Assembly (NCBI RefSeq): GCF_024606225.1
Contig: NZ_JAGRPU010000021.1
Coordinates: 1 to 64,000 of the forward strand
Direction: 5' to 3'
From: Endozoicomonas sp. ISHI1
GTDB lineage: Bacteria; Pseudomonadota; Gammaproteobacteria; Pseudomonadales; Endozoicomonadaceae
Length of the DNA: 64,000 nt
Part shown: piece by piece, positions 35,128-43,639 of the stretch
Position numbering within the stretch: position 1 is the first letter of the stretch
Layout of the letters: every line of letters starts with the position of its first letter
Program-made: the position numbers and the translations under genes
Notes under the pieces: generated by a model
Told to the model about the DNA's origin: nothing
What the model saw: only the letters and a program-made list of their open reading frames with translations
The model's database searches: none

Positions 35128-35147
35128 ATGAAAGAACATTCTTTCAT
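35128..35147. promoter_or_regulatory. Perfect palindrome between thiL and pgpA
   Basis: ATGAAAGAA / TTCTTTCAT with a 2-bp centre, 14 bp after the thiL stop and 15 bp before pgpA. Could be a regulator site or part of a weak hairpin. Factor unknown. Confidence 0.4.
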
Positions 35148-35162
35148 GGGCTACAGGTACTT

Positions 35163-35636
35163 ATGAGTAAAACACCTTCAGTCTGGAAAAATCCGGTTCA
35201 CTTTTTTGCCTTTGGTCTGGGTAGTGGTCTGTCGCCTGTCGCGCCGGGAACTTTCGGCACCATAGCGGCCATTCCTTTCTATTTGCTTTTTCAGTACCTG
35301 CCGCTGTGGAATTATCTGCTCGTACTGGCTGTCAGCATTGTGTTGGGTGTCTGGCTATGTGGAAAGACCTCTAAAGACCTCGGTGTCCACGACCATCCGG
35401 GTATTGTCTGGGATGAGTTCGTCGGTTACTGGATCACTATGCTGGCTGCTCCCAGTGGCTGGGAGTGGGTATTGGCCGGATTTATCCTGTTCCGAATCTT
35501 TGATATCTGGAAACCCTGGCCCATCGGTTGGCTGGACAAGAAAGTGCATGGTGGCCTGGGTATTATGATAGACGACATCGTTGCCGGTATTTTTGCGCTT
35601 ATCTTTCTTCAGGTGATTGCTTATATAGTGCTGTGA
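35163..35636 (+). CDS. pgpA: Phosphatidylglycerophosphatase A
   Basis: Dephosphorylates phosphatidylglycerophosphate to phosphatidylglycerol in the inner membrane. 157 residues: FAFGLGSGLSPVAPGTFGT near the N-terminus, HDHPGIVWDEFVGYWITM (acidic metal site) and FRIFDIWKPWPIGWLDKKVHGGLGIMIDDIVAGI; about four membrane segments. Last gene of the rib-nusB-thiL-pgpA run; an IS element lies 131 bp downstream. Confidence 0.95.
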   Translation: MSKTPSVWKNPVHFFAFGLGSGLSPVAPGTFGTIAAIPFYLLFQYLPLWNYLLVLAVSIVLGVWLCGKTSKDLGVHDHPGIVWDEFVGYWITMLAAPSGWEWVLAGFILFRIFDIWKPWPIGWLDKKVHGGLGIMIDDIVAGIFALIFLQVIAYIVL

Positions 35637-35805
35637 TGGTTTGCAGCCTGCTGAGTCTCAAAGCCATCAAGTTGACTGAAGGCTTTGAGGGGGTGGGTGT
35701 CTTCGAGCAGCATATACAGCATTTTGTCCTTCTTAATAGTTTTTCATGTAAAAGAAATTCAGTATTTTCCAATCCTGAAATGAGCCTGAAGATAGGTATT
35801 ACCAC

Positions 35806-37053
35806 CTATAATCCAGCTTGTCGTTCATGAACAGTTTTGAACAGGGCCTCTCTGGCTCGTTGAAGTTGTTCCGCAGCTTCATTATCAGTCATTTCTTCAG
35901 CCTTTTCCTTCAGCCGCTTCAGTGTGACGCCTTCCCTCAGATACTGCTCAGGCTTGTTCAGCGACAGGAGCTTCTCGTAAGGTGTCATCATGTTTTCGTA
36001 CCTGTAGATCTTCTTTTCTCTGCCTCTGTCGTCTGTCTTGGTTTCCGGGTAAAAACATGGGCGATGATAGTTCACGTAAGGAGTCAGGTGGTCATGGTCA
36101 AACTGGTTAAATGGCTCAGCATAGCATTGTGGAATATGAGCATGCCCCAGCATTTTCCGGATCACTGAACCGTTTTTACTCTCCACCAGGGCGTTGTCAT
36201 TGCTGTGACGGGAGCGGGATTTGGTCAGTTCTATATGAAGCTTGTTTAACAACTTCGCCACTCTGCGGTTAATGAACTCCGAGCCATTGTCAGAATGAAA
36301 CTCCCGCAGCTTGAATGGAAAGTCCGCCAGCAGGCTTTCGAGCACCGGCACCAGATATCGTTCGCTGATCTGCTCAACGGTGCAAATCACTTCATATTGG
36401 GTCACTCCATCAACAGCATTAATGTGATAAAGCCCCTTCACACCATCTCTGTCACCCTGGTGAACCGTGTCTACACGAATAAAACCGGGGCGTCCCTCAG
36501 GGACAGGTTTACGCCGGGTTCCGATGACTGTCTTGGTGGGGTGAGTGCCGTCCTTGTATCTCCTCACACACTCATAGGTGGTTGATTGTCTGAGGTTATA
36601 CAAGTGAGAGACCGAGATAGTAGCCAGGCGTTCATAACGCTTATCGCCTCCCCTATAGGCTCTTTCACAGATCTTCTTGATGGCAGCGCCGTTCAGATCA
36701 CTGTGAAGCTGATCGGTGTAGGCAAGCAGTCTGATATCGGCCTTGGTGTAACGGGTCTGGAAACCGTTAATGGTGCGCTGTCTCCGCTTCAGTCCGCCTT
36801 GGGTTATGTACTGGTTGATCAGCCGGGTAATCTGGGCTCTTGAGTAACCGGTTGCCACCAACAGGTAACGGCGGACAAGCCCTTTGTCCTCCTTCCCAAG
36901 AGAGCGGTACTTGAAATGGCTTAGGTTCAGCTCTATCCAGCGATAGCACTCATCTTTGGAATCCCAACCCGGCTCCAGACAAGAGGCCTGTGAAAGAAGG
37001 CTTTGCACGTCCTTCAGTGTTTTGATGAAAGTGGTGTTCATGATGATCTTCAT
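35806..37053 (-). CDS. IS transposase, integrase-core (DDE) type
   Basis: 415 residues. N-terminal helix-turn-helix region (SRAQITRLINQYI, about 70-82; also ISVSHLYNLRQS), then a retroviral-integrase-type core with DDE residues in FIRVDTVHQGD, FHSDNGSEFINRR and ALVESKNGSVIRK. The Lys/Glu-rich C-terminal tail is coiled-coil-like. Cuts and joins the element's ends. The IS family is not assigned with confidence; the fold is shared by IS3, IS481 and others. Intact, so probably active or recent. Confidence 0.88.
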   Translation of the reverse strand: MKIIMNTTFIKTLKDVQSLLSQASCLEPGWDSKDECYRWIELNLSHFKYRSLGKEDKGLVRRYLLVATGYSRAQITRLINQYITQGGLKRRQRTINGFQTRYTKADIRLLAYTDQLHSDLNGAAIKKICERAYRGGDKRYERLATISVSHLYNLRQSTTYECVRRYKDGTHPTKTVIGTRRKPVPEGRPGFIRVDTVHQGDRDGVKGLYHINAVDGVTQYEVICTVEQISERYLVPVLESLLADFPFKLREFHSDNGSEFINRRVAKLLNKLHIELTKSRSRHSNDNALVESKNGSVIRKMLGHAHIPQCYAEPFNQFDHDHLTPYVNYHRPCFYPETKTDDRGREKKIYRYENMMTPYEKLLSLNKPEQYLREGVTLKRLKEKAEEMTDNEAAEQLQRAREALFKTVHERQAGL

Positions 37054-37117
37054 CCTCTCATCATGAACGACAGTGCTGGATTTTACAGGCTCATTTCATG
37101 TTGGAAACTGGGCTCCC

Positions 37118-37140
37118 CTTCAGGCTCATTTCATATTGGA
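37118..37140. repeat. IS right terminal inverted repeat, outer copy
   Basis: CTTCAGGCTCATTTC followed by ATATTGGA; mirror of the left end at 35768-35791 apart from a 1-bp length difference. A second copy (CAGGCTCATTTCATGTTGGA) lies 12 bp further inside, at 37086-37105. Confidence 0.8.
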
Positions 37141-37276
37141 AGAGACTAATTCTTCAAAATACGTTCATATACGTATATAATGTCGGCCAAAGGTATAGTG
37201 AAAAGTGGTTCTAAGGACGACCAGACTGGCTTTTGTTATCAATAAAATAAATACAAAATTAAGGGAGTATATTCCT

Positions 37277-37792
37277 TTGCGTTCCAGTAAAGTTTTGGCG
37301 GTTTGTGCATTTGCCGCAGTGATTTCTACATCCGCAACTTCTGTTTTAGCTAAAGACAAGACACCAGGAAGTGGTCCAAATCCATTCTCTGATTGTGGTA
37401 TTGGTGCTGCATTGTTTCCAACAGTAAAGTGGGCGGCAGTATCAAGTAATATAATTTGGGATATTGGTACAACAGCAGTGACCTCTGCAACTGCCAGCCC
37501 TGAAACCTGTAATGGCAAAAATGTTGCAGTAGCTCAGTTTATCATCGACAACTATGACAATTTGGCTGAGGAGACAGCTGAAGGTCAAGGCGAGCACTTG
37601 AATGCTATGTTGGAAATTCGAGGCTGCTCAGTAGCTGCACGTCAGGCCATTACTGGTGCTATTCGTCAGGAAATGACTTCTTTTGTTGCTCTGCCTTCCT
37701 ATTCCTCTGCTGATGACGCGAAAAAGTCTGCTTATTACTACCAGGCGGTGATGTCTGGGGTTGCCCGTAATTCAGCCAGTTGCGCAGCCTGA
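37277..37792 (+). CDS. DUF3015 family periplasmic protein
   Basis: 171 residues with a signal peptide (MRSSKVLAVCAFAAVISTSATSVLA). The start is a TTG at 37277, eight bases after AAGGGAG; no ATG gives a sensible signal peptide. The mature part has the DUF3015 features CGIGAALFP, IIWDIGTTAVTSATASPETC and AVAQFIIDNYDNLAEETAEGQGEHLNAML. Function unknown. Followed by a terminator and then the DUF4105 gene, a pairing seen in related genomes as I recall it (not verified). Confidence 0.85.
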   Translation: MRSSKVLAVCAFAAVISTSATSVLAKDKTPGSGPNPFSDCGIGAALFPTVKWAAVSSNIIWDIGTTAVTSATASPETCNGKNVAVAQFIIDNYDNLAEETAEGQGEHLNAMLEIRGCSVAARQAITGAIRQEMTSFVALPSYSSADDAKKSAYYYQAVMSGVARNSASCAA

Positions 37793-37802
37793 CGCAGTTT
37801 CA

Positions 37803-37832
37803 GGGTCAGCTGCCTGTGCTGACCCTTTCGTT
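37803..37832 (+). terminator. Terminator after the DUF3015 gene
   Basis: Perfect GGGTCAGC / GCTGACCC stem with a 7-base loop (37803-37825), then TTTCGTTCTT. It shows that the longer DUF4105 frame opening at 37761 is not the real start. Confidence 0.7.
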
Positions 37833-37844
37833 CTTACATGGTTG

Positions 37845-39749
37845 ATGCAGAGTAGTACCTTGATCAATAGATTTTTTAGTTATTTTCTTCTAATGGCCGT
37901 TTGGACTTTCAATAGCGTTCAGGCAGATGATGTTGAATATTTGATTGACCATGCAAACAATTTAAAACTTTCCCAAATGCGCACCTGGCATCGCTTAATC
38001 GCATATGAGAAAGGATTGCTCCCGGGTTCACGGCTGCAAAGCGCTGTTCTGAATGAAGATTACTTTTTGTCCCCTTCTGGAAAATATGATCCTGAGTCAG
38101 AGCTCAGGGAGACAGTATTAGCGATGGTAAAACCTGAAATAGAAGGTTTTGATCATGCTCAGTGTCGATTTCCGGCAAGATATCTTTTTCTCAAAAGTCA
38201 TTTGGGTGAGCGTTTTACTGATTTTCCTGAAATTAATTGCCTTGAATATAAAGCTTGGCGAGAAGAAGATAGTGTTGAGTCTCTTAGTGTGATATTTGCA
38301 TCGGGTTATTTGGGTAATCCAGCATCATATTATGGGCATACTTTTCTGAAAGCAAATGGTTCAGGTGGCTCAAGGCTTCTGGATAGCAGCATAAATTTTG
38401 GTGCTGATTTCTCTCGAGAAGATGGACCTGTTAAATATATACTCAGTGGCTTGTTTGGTTGGTATGAGGGGTCGTTCACAGATAGTGAATACTATCTGCA
38501 CAACCAGAATTATCGTGAATTAGAGTTGCGTAATCTCTGGGAATATCAGTTGAATCTGGAGCCTGAAGAGCTGGATATGGTTTTGGCTCATATTTGGGAG
38601 CTTAAGGGTCGTTCGTTTACTTACTACTTTGCAAATAAAAACTGTTCTTATCGATTAGGCGAATTGCTCGAAGTAGTTGAAGACTTTACAGTGAATCCAG
38701 ATAATGCCTTCTGGATAATGCCTCAATCTCAGGTTCAGCAACTTTCACAAATGCCCCCATCTGGACGACAGCAGATCAGTGATATTCGTTTCTGGCCATC
38801 GCGTCAGGAGCGTTTGAGTGGCCGATATTTCAAACTTAATGATGCTGCAAAGGTTGTTGTTAATGAGAGTGTTGATCAAAGACAACTCAAGCGAAGTGGT
38901 GGATATCTTGAGTTATCACTGGACGATAAATATCAGGCTTTGGACACCCTTTTAGATTATTACCGTTTCCTGGCCCTTGAAGAGGGTGAAGAGGCAGTGG
39001 CTGAGCCATATCGCGAAATTCTGTCAGAGAGATATCAACTTCCGCCTGTTCGCAGTCAATCTGTTTCCTGGCCTGAAGAATCTCCTGATGAAGGAAGAAG
39101 GCCAAGTCTTATACAGGTTGGAATATTGAGTAATAAAGAGCTTGGCAGTGGCTATTCTTTGACTCTGCGGCCTGCTTATTATGATGCTCTGGATTCGGCG
39201 GCTCAGCATGTTCCCTATGCTGGACTTAGCATGCTGAAGACGCAATTAGCGAGTTTTAATGGGGAGCTTAAGCTGCGCTCGCTGGATCTGGTGAGTATTG
39301 AAAACGTAAGGCCAGAAGCGACCGGTTTGCACGGAGATAAGCCTGTGGCATGGAGATTAAGGGGCGGTTGGCAGCCAGCTACGCAAGAATGCTGGAGCGA
39401 CTGCCTCCAGTTTAAGCTTGAAGCAGACAAAGGTTATGTCTGGTCGCCATTATCAGGACTTGCGCTTTCAGGTTATTTAGGGGGGGCAATTCAGGATAAT
39501 ATACAGCGACAGGGAAATGTAGAGTTCAGAGGGACTGTTTCGATGGTTTATGAGTTTCCTTACGGGCTCCGCGGGTTGGCTGAATATCGACGTAGCTATC
39601 TGCCTGATGCAAACGGAGTCAGTAAGGAGAAAGAACAGTATCTATTACAAGCTCGTATGGCTTTGGCAAGAAACTGGGACCTTAGATTGGGTTATGAGAA
39701 AAGTAAAGTTGGGCAATGGTCCTTGAATCTTGGATACTATTTCTACTGA
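37845..39749 (+). CDS. DUF4105 (Lnb N-terminal periplasmic domain) protein
   Basis: About 634 residues. The N-terminus (LINRFFSYFLLMAVWTFNSVQA) is a signal peptide. A DUF4105 domain (about 125-300) has FASGYLGNPASYYGHTFLK, SINFGAD, GLFGWYEGSFTDSEYY and FANKNCSYRLGELLE, a Cys/His-containing core. The C-terminal third alternates short beta-strands ending ...LNLGYYFY, so an outer-membrane beta-barrel is likely. Function unknown; the family is linked to envelope lipobox/peptidase-like proteins by name only. ATG 37845 is preferred to upstream starts because those overlap the terminator hairpin. Confidence 0.82.
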   Translation: MQSSTLINRFFSYFLLMAVWTFNSVQADDVEYLIDHANNLKLSQMRTWHRLIAYEKGLLPGSRLQSAVLNEDYFLSPSGKYDPESELRETVLAMVKPEIEGFDHAQCRFPARYLFLKSHLGERFTDFPEINCLEYKAWREEDSVESLSVIFASGYLGNPASYYGHTFLKANGSGGSRLLDSSINFGADFSREDGPVKYILSGLFGWYEGSFTDSEYYLHNQNYRELELRNLWEYQLNLEPEELDMVLAHIWELKGRSFTYYFANKNCSYRLGELLEVVEDFTVNPDNAFWIMPQSQVQQLSQMPPSGRQQISDIRFWPSRQERLSGRYFKLNDAAKVVVNESVDQRQLKRSGGYLELSLDDKYQALDTLLDYYRFLALEEGEEAVAEPYREILSERYQLPPVRSQSVSWPEESPDEGRRPSLIQVGILSNKELGSGYSLTLRPAYYDALDSAAQHVPYAGLSMLKTQLASFNGELKLRSLDLVSIENVRPEATGLHGDKPVAWRLRGGWQPATQECWSDCLQFKLEADKGYVWSPLSGLALSGYLGGAIQDNIQRQGNVEFRGTVSMVYEFPYGLRGLAEYRRSYLPDANGVSKEKEQYLLQARMALARNWDLRLGYEKSKVGQWSLNLGYYFY

Positions 39750-40108
39750 ATTAATTGGCTCACAAATAATGTCTTTGATTAAGTTAAAGTAGTGCATTCA
39801 TATCCAAGTGGTAGCCTTGTTTAAGGAATGCAGGTTCTGCCACTTGTTTCCCCCGATGATCAATCTCATTACAGTCCGGCTGTCCATTTCCTGAAAGAGT
39901 GTTAACACCAAGGGCTAACTACCAAGTGACTTTGACGTTTTTAATCGCCCGGGGAAATTGACTCCATTGCCTTGCTCGCAAAGGCGTCAATCCACAATAA
40001 AAATATGATCTCCGCTTATGCGGAGATGATGGTTTAAGAACACTTCTGAACTTGTGTACTTTCGCGATAGATTCCTGAAAATGGAAAAAGACCACAACCT
40101 GAAGCTGA
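39750..40108. other. Intergenic between convergent genes
   Basis: 359 bp with no gene seen. It contains the minus-strand terminator at 39997-40027 and otherwise unremarkable sequence. Confidence 0.5.
39997..40027 (-). terminator. Terminator of the FlgO-like lipoprotein pair
   Basis: On the minus strand an ATCTCCGC / GCGGAGAT stem with a 4-base loop (40008-40027) is followed by CATATTTTTATT. Confidence 0.75.
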
Positions 40109-40651
40109 TTAATAAGACTTTTTAGTCATCATCCGAATGTCAGAATCTATGGGTAACTGAAAGTCCACAGTGGACAGTACAATATTATCCACTGTATCTA
40201 TCAGACGAGCGTTGATGTAAACGGTCTGACTGCCAAGCGCATAGGTTCCAGTTAAAATTGCATCTGCGTTGTAATCTTTGCTGATAGCGGCAAGTTGGCG
40301 AGATAAAGTAAATTCGCCCCCTCGTTCATTACTGATAAAAACACTGTTTCGCATTTTGATTTCAATCAGTTCGTAACCCCGGTCAGAAAGTCTTGATGAA
40401 AGTTGCTCAGATAAAATTCTTCCCAGTGTTGAGGTAGCACTCAAACTATCGATATCGGCCAGACTGGTTGACAAAATGGTGGAACCTTCCGGTAATAAGT
40501 CACTGGCTTTGGAGTGTAAAGTTGCAGCCGCAATGTTACTGATTCCAACCAGATCTATGCGCGGTGGCTCTTCGTAAACGGGTTGGCTTTCACAAGCTGC
40601 CAAGAAGACAGAAACCAGTAGGATAGACAATCGGATAAATATGGCTTTCAT
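40109..40651 (-). CDS. FlgO-family outer-membrane lipoprotein
   Basis: 180 residues, lipoprotein signal with lipobox LAAC (Cys 20). The mature part matches the FlgO family: ILSTSLADIDSLSATSTLGRILSEQLSSRLSDRGYELIEIKMRNS, then GGEFTLSRQLAAISKDYNADAILTGTYA. In Vibrio, FlgO is an outer-membrane protein needed for flagellar stability, but no flagellar gene is nearby, so the role here is open. Its GGAGG ribosome-binding sequence lies in the last codons of the preceding gene: translationally coupled. Confidence 0.82.
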   Translation of the reverse strand: MKAIFIRLSILLVSVFLAACESQPVYEEPPRIDLVGISNIAAATLHSKASDLLPEGSTILSTSLADIDSLSATSTLGRILSEQLSSRLSDRGYELIEIKMRNSVFISNERGGEFTLSRQLAAISKDYNADAILTGTYALGSQTVYINARLIDTVDNIVLSTVDFQLPIDSDIRMMTKKSY

Positions 40652-40652
40652 C

Positions 40653-41291
40653 TCACAAACCTCCCGGAACTTCTTTATCTGTCAAACTAACAGAACCTGG
40701 TGTTTTGAACTGCTTAATAGATTGATCCGTTATGTAGTAAATATGGGTTTCTGAAAACTGGATACTATTGCCTTCCATAACTCTTGTTGTCACAGCAATT
40801 TCAGTGTTTGTCCGACTGGGTTCACTGCTCATATATTCAGCCGCTACGACCGCAGGGATCACCCCGTAACCTTTGGTTTTAACGATAAACCAGGCACTTG
40901 CAAGTCCGATAGACATTGGGAATCCGGTGCCTTTGTCCCTGTCATTGGGATGACGAACAACATCGACATCAATTTCCAGCTCTGAAAAAGTGGGTGAAGA
41001 GGAAAGATTGACATCCACATCTTTTTTGACCAGCTCACTGACCAGTTGCTTTGAAAATACTTTTGAAAAATCAGTGTTATAACGACTTTCATCAATGTAA
41101 AGAGACTTACCGAGCAAATCCCCATCCTGTGTCAACTGGTCTGAAAGGTGATCCGCGATCACTCCCCAATGTTGAGCAGACTGGAGTTTTGCCTGAGAGG
41201 TTTGAATGACATTGTTGGCTTGAGGGAGTGGACTACAGGCCGTTATGCCCAGCAGTGAAAACAATAGCGGTAGATAATAGTACTTTCTCAT
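40653..41291 (-). CDS. Lipoprotein co-transcribed with the FlgO-like gene
   Basis: 212 residues, lipobox ITAC (Cys 19). The mature part starts with a Gln-rich helix, then alternating strands (LEIDVDVVRHPNDRDKGTGFP) and a hydrophobic stretch near 130-145. I recognise no named family; it may be the partner lipoprotein of the FlgO-like protein, since one base separates the genes. Start ATG 41291 has AAAGAG upstream. Confidence 0.7.
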   Translation of the reverse strand: MRKYYYLPLLFSLLGITACSPLPQANNVIQTSQAKLQSAQHWGVIADHLSDQLTQDGDLLGKSLYIDESRYNTDFSKVFSKQLVSELVKKDVDVNLSSSPTFSELEIDVDVVRHPNDRDKGTGFPMSIGLASAWFIVKTKGYGVIPAVVAAEYMSSEPSRTNTEIAVTTRVMEGNSIQFSETHIYYITDQSIKQFKTPGSVSLTDKEVPGGL

Positions 41292-41599
41292 GTCTCTTTA
41301 GATTCTTCTTTATTAGGCGACATATGGGCGACTAACTCTACCTGATCTGAACTCCTGTGTCTCTTGGTTTGTACGAATAAATACTTATGCGGCCTGAGAT
41401 TTCTTTTTCGTTTTTTGGTGCTTATACGACAATGGAAATTATAGGTGTATCAGGTCTCATACCAGCGACTTGACCCCAATGTCTGACGTGCTCAAGATAG
41501 AGCCTAAACGGAATTGGGCTAGAACCCACCATGAGCGATCAAAATAATCTTTTATCGCCTTTGGTGGTGAAAGATTATTTAAGGTAATAAAAAAATAGA
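41292..41599. other. Divergent intergenic region
   Basis: 308 bp between the lipoprotein pair and the protease gene. Contains a 10-bp inverted repeat (41543-41579) just before the protease ribosome-binding site. No gene seen. Confidence 0.5.
41543..41579 (+). promoter_or_regulatory. Leader hairpin before the protease gene
   Basis: AATAATCTTT / AAAGATTATT arms around a 17-base loop, ending two bases before the AAGGTAAT ribosome-binding region. May modulate translation or be an operator. Unassigned. Confidence 0.4.
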
Positions 41600-42247
41600 A
41601 TGAAATCCGTCTTTGCTTGTTGGTTCTTTACCAGCCTCTTGTTGTTTTTTTCTTCGCTTTCCCATGCTGTCGATGTCAGGGTGGTAGCCCTGTTTCCAGA
41701 CAAAGCTCTGGTATTCATTGATGGTGAACGTCAATTTCTTAAGGTCGGTCAAGAACCGGTGAAAGGCGTCAGACTGATTGATGCCAGCAGTCGAAAAGCC
41801 CGGGTTGAAATCAATGGCGTGGCGAAAGATTATTTTCTCAGTCGTGATATGGGGGATGGCATTCAATCGCCAGAGCTTTTGATATTTCGAATCAACAGAA
41901 ACAATGATGGGCAGTACCTTGCCCAAAGTGTTATTAACAATAACCCGGTCCAGGTGTTGGTCGATACCGGAGCAAATGTTGTGGCTATCAATAGTGCCAC
42001 GGCTGAACGGCTTGGCATCCGCTACAAAAGTGGCAGTCCGGTTCGTGTTGAAACTGCCAGTGGTGTGGTCAGAGGTTTTCGGGTGATGCTGAATTTCGTG
42101 GCAATCGGTGGCATACGGGTTGCTAATGTTGAAGCCACCGTCATTGAAGGCAGCAGGCCTGAAAACGTGCTACTGGGCATGAGCTATCTCAAGCATATCC
42201 GATTCAGTGAAGAAGGCGGGGTCATGACACTGCAGGCTCCTTATTAG
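41600..42247 (+). CDS. Retropepsin-like aspartic protease, periplasmic
   Basis: 215 residues. Signal peptide (MKSVFACWFFTSLLLFFSSLSHA). The C-terminal half is a single retropepsin unit (clan AA, TIGR02281-like). It has the catalytic VLVDTGANVVAI (Asp near 118), AERLGIRYKSGSPVRVETASG and the second hydrophobic-Gly motif ENVLLGMSYLKHI. Such single-domain proteases act as dimers. Substrate unknown. Monocistronic or read through into ribA 61 bp downstream. Confidence 0.85.
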   Translation: MKSVFACWFFTSLLLFFSSLSHAVDVRVVALFPDKALVFIDGERQFLKVGQEPVKGVRLIDASSRKARVEINGVAKDYFLSRDMGDGIQSPELLIFRINRNNDGQYLAQSVINNNPVQVLVDTGANVVAINSATAERLGIRYKSGSPVRVETASGVVRGFRVMLNFVAIGGIRVANVEATVIEGSRPENVLLGMSYLKHIRFSEEGGVMTLQAPY

Positions 42248-42308
42248 CTCGCCTGTAACATCTTGTACTGTTACAATTCCATCGCACGACTGTCTTAAGG
42301 AGTAGTGA

Positions 42309-42902
42309 GTGTCTGTTCGTTACGTTGCAGAGTCTCGCTTGCCCACCCCTTTCGGTGAGTTCATCATGCATGGATTTGAAGAGAGTGGCACTGGCAAGGA
42401 GCATCTGGCTCTCACCATGGGGGATGTGAGCCAGGGTGGTCCCGTTCTGGCGCGGGTCCATTCAGAGTGTCTGACCGGAGACGCTCTTTTCAGCATGCGC
42501 TGTGATTGCGGTCCCCAGCTTGAGGCAGCCATGCGCAAGATTGCCGAAGCTGGTCGCGGGGTTATTCTCTATCTGCGTCAGGAAGGCCGTGGCATTGGTT
42601 TGATGAACAAAGTCCGGGCCTATCAGCTTCAGGACACGGGTCTGGATACTGTAGAAGCCAATGAAGAGCTGGGTTTCGCCGCTGACTTGCGCAAATACGA
42701 TATGTGCAAGACCATGCTGGATCACCTGGGGGTTACACAACTAGTACTGATGACCAACAACCCAAAGAAGGTGGAAGCCCTGGCCCGTCAGGGGGTTGAT
42801 GTTGTTCATCGTCAGCCCCATCAGACCGGGCAGAATCCCCACAATGAGAAGTACCTGACCACCAAGGTCTGGAAGCTCGGGCATTTGTACGATACCGCGT
42901 AA
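42309..42902 (+). CDS. ribA: GTP cyclohydrolase II
   Basis: First step of riboflavin synthesis: GTP to diaminohydroxypyrimidine ribosyl phosphate, formate and pyrophosphate. 197 residues. Zinc cysteines 54, 65 and 67 ([21 protein letters not shown]) and the catalytic RQEGRGIGL are intact. GTG start at 42309 with AAGGAG six bases before it. It supplies the activity lost in the RibBA C-terminal half. Confidence 0.97.
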   Translation: MSVRYVAESRLPTPFGEFIMHGFEESGTGKEHLALTMGDVSQGGPVLARVHSECLTGDALFSMRCDCGPQLEAAMRKIAEAGRGVILYLRQEGRGIGLMNKVRAYQLQDTGLDTVEANEELGFAADLRKYDMCKTMLDHLGVTQLVLMTNNPKKVEALARQGVDVVHRQPHQTGQNPHNEKYLTTKVWKLGHLYDTA

Positions 42903-42913
42903 TACTTGAGCCG

Positions 42914-42952
42914 GAGCCAGGTGCGACCTGTTACTGGCTCTTCATGTATTTT
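42914..42952 (+). terminator. Terminator after ribA
   Basis: GAGCCAG / CTGGCTC stem with a 13-base loop (42914-42940), then TTCATGTATTTT. Twelve bases after the ribA stop. Confidence 0.55.
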
Positions 42953-42959
42953 GCTTGAA

Positions 42960-43559
42960 ATGAGTTCATCTCCTTCCCTGATAATCCCTTTATCCTATTG
43001 TGTGCAGCTTGGCGCGCGCGATTTCCTGAAGGAAACCAGAGCGGGTTCGGTATGCCGGATCAGCTTCCACCAACCTGTCGATCTTCCGCAACATTATGAG
43101 CGTGAAGGTCTGCTAATGCCCCACACTCGATCAGAGAATGGCTATCGATGGTATGGGCAGAATGAAATCAAACGTCTTGAAGCGATCATGGCTTACCGTG
43201 CTTTCGGCACACCGGTCAGCAATATTGTGCGACTTCTCGACGGTGAAGACGATAGGGAGCAAGAACGCATTTTGCGTGGCCAGCTGCTGGCTCTTGAGCA
43301 TGAGATTCAGAAGTTGCGCCAGCAGCAAAAAGCCACTGTATTGCTGCTTAAACAACCTTTATTACTGGAGCAAAATATGGTCAACAAAGATCGTTGGGTA
43401 GAAATTATGAAAGCGGCCGGGTTCAGCGAGGAGGATATGAAAAGCTGGCATCAGCAGTTTGAAAAAATGGAGCCGCAGGCGCATCAGGAATTTCTGGAGT
43501 CACTGGGCATTGATAAAGAGGAGATCGATAAAATCCGCGGCTGGTCCAGACAGCCCTAA
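42960..43559 (+). CDS. MerR-like regulator with damaged N-terminus
   Basis: About 199 residues from ATG 42960. The core [36 protein letters not shown] is a MerR winged-helix, followed by a Gln/Leu coiled-coil dimer helix and a C-terminal [30 protein letters not shown] region typical of a MerR subgroup. The first recognition part is abnormal. Where a MerR reads R-I-S then about 15 residues to HYEREG, this one reads [18 protein letters not shown], several residues short. An ATG (43051) lies one base out of frame just before RIS. It may be a recent frameshift or deletion pseudogene, or a divergent member. Next to acr3, so an arsenic link is possible. Confidence 0.55.
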   Translation: MSSSPSLIIPLSYCVQLGARDFLKETRAGSVCRISFHQPVDLPQHYEREGLLMPHTRSENGYRWYGQNEIKRLEAIMAYRAFGTPVSNIVRLLDGEDDREQERILRGQLLALEHEIQKLRQQQKATVLLLKQPLLLEQNMVNKDRWVEIMKAAGFSEEDMKSWHQQFEKMEPQAHQEFLESLGIDKEEIDKIRGWSRQP

Positions 43560-43639
43560 AAACCTATAGACTTTCCATCCGGTCCACTGATAATAGCTTT
43601 TGCCGTGACATCTGGCGATTTAAGAATATGAGGTCAGCT

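Larger units (their letters stand above)
35768..37140. mobile_element. Insertion sequence with rve-type transposase
   Basis: One transposase gene between imperfect inverted ends. The left end 35768-35791 (TCCAAT...GAAATGAGCCTGAAG) is mirrored at 37118-37140. The right end carries a second inward copy at 37086-37105. No clear target-site duplication. The element sits between pgpA and the DUF3015 gene and does not break a gene. Confidence 0.8.

Noticed and set aside
37761-37844. Upstream extension of the DUF4105 gene
   Set aside because: It runs through a perfect terminator hairpin and the signal peptide begins later.
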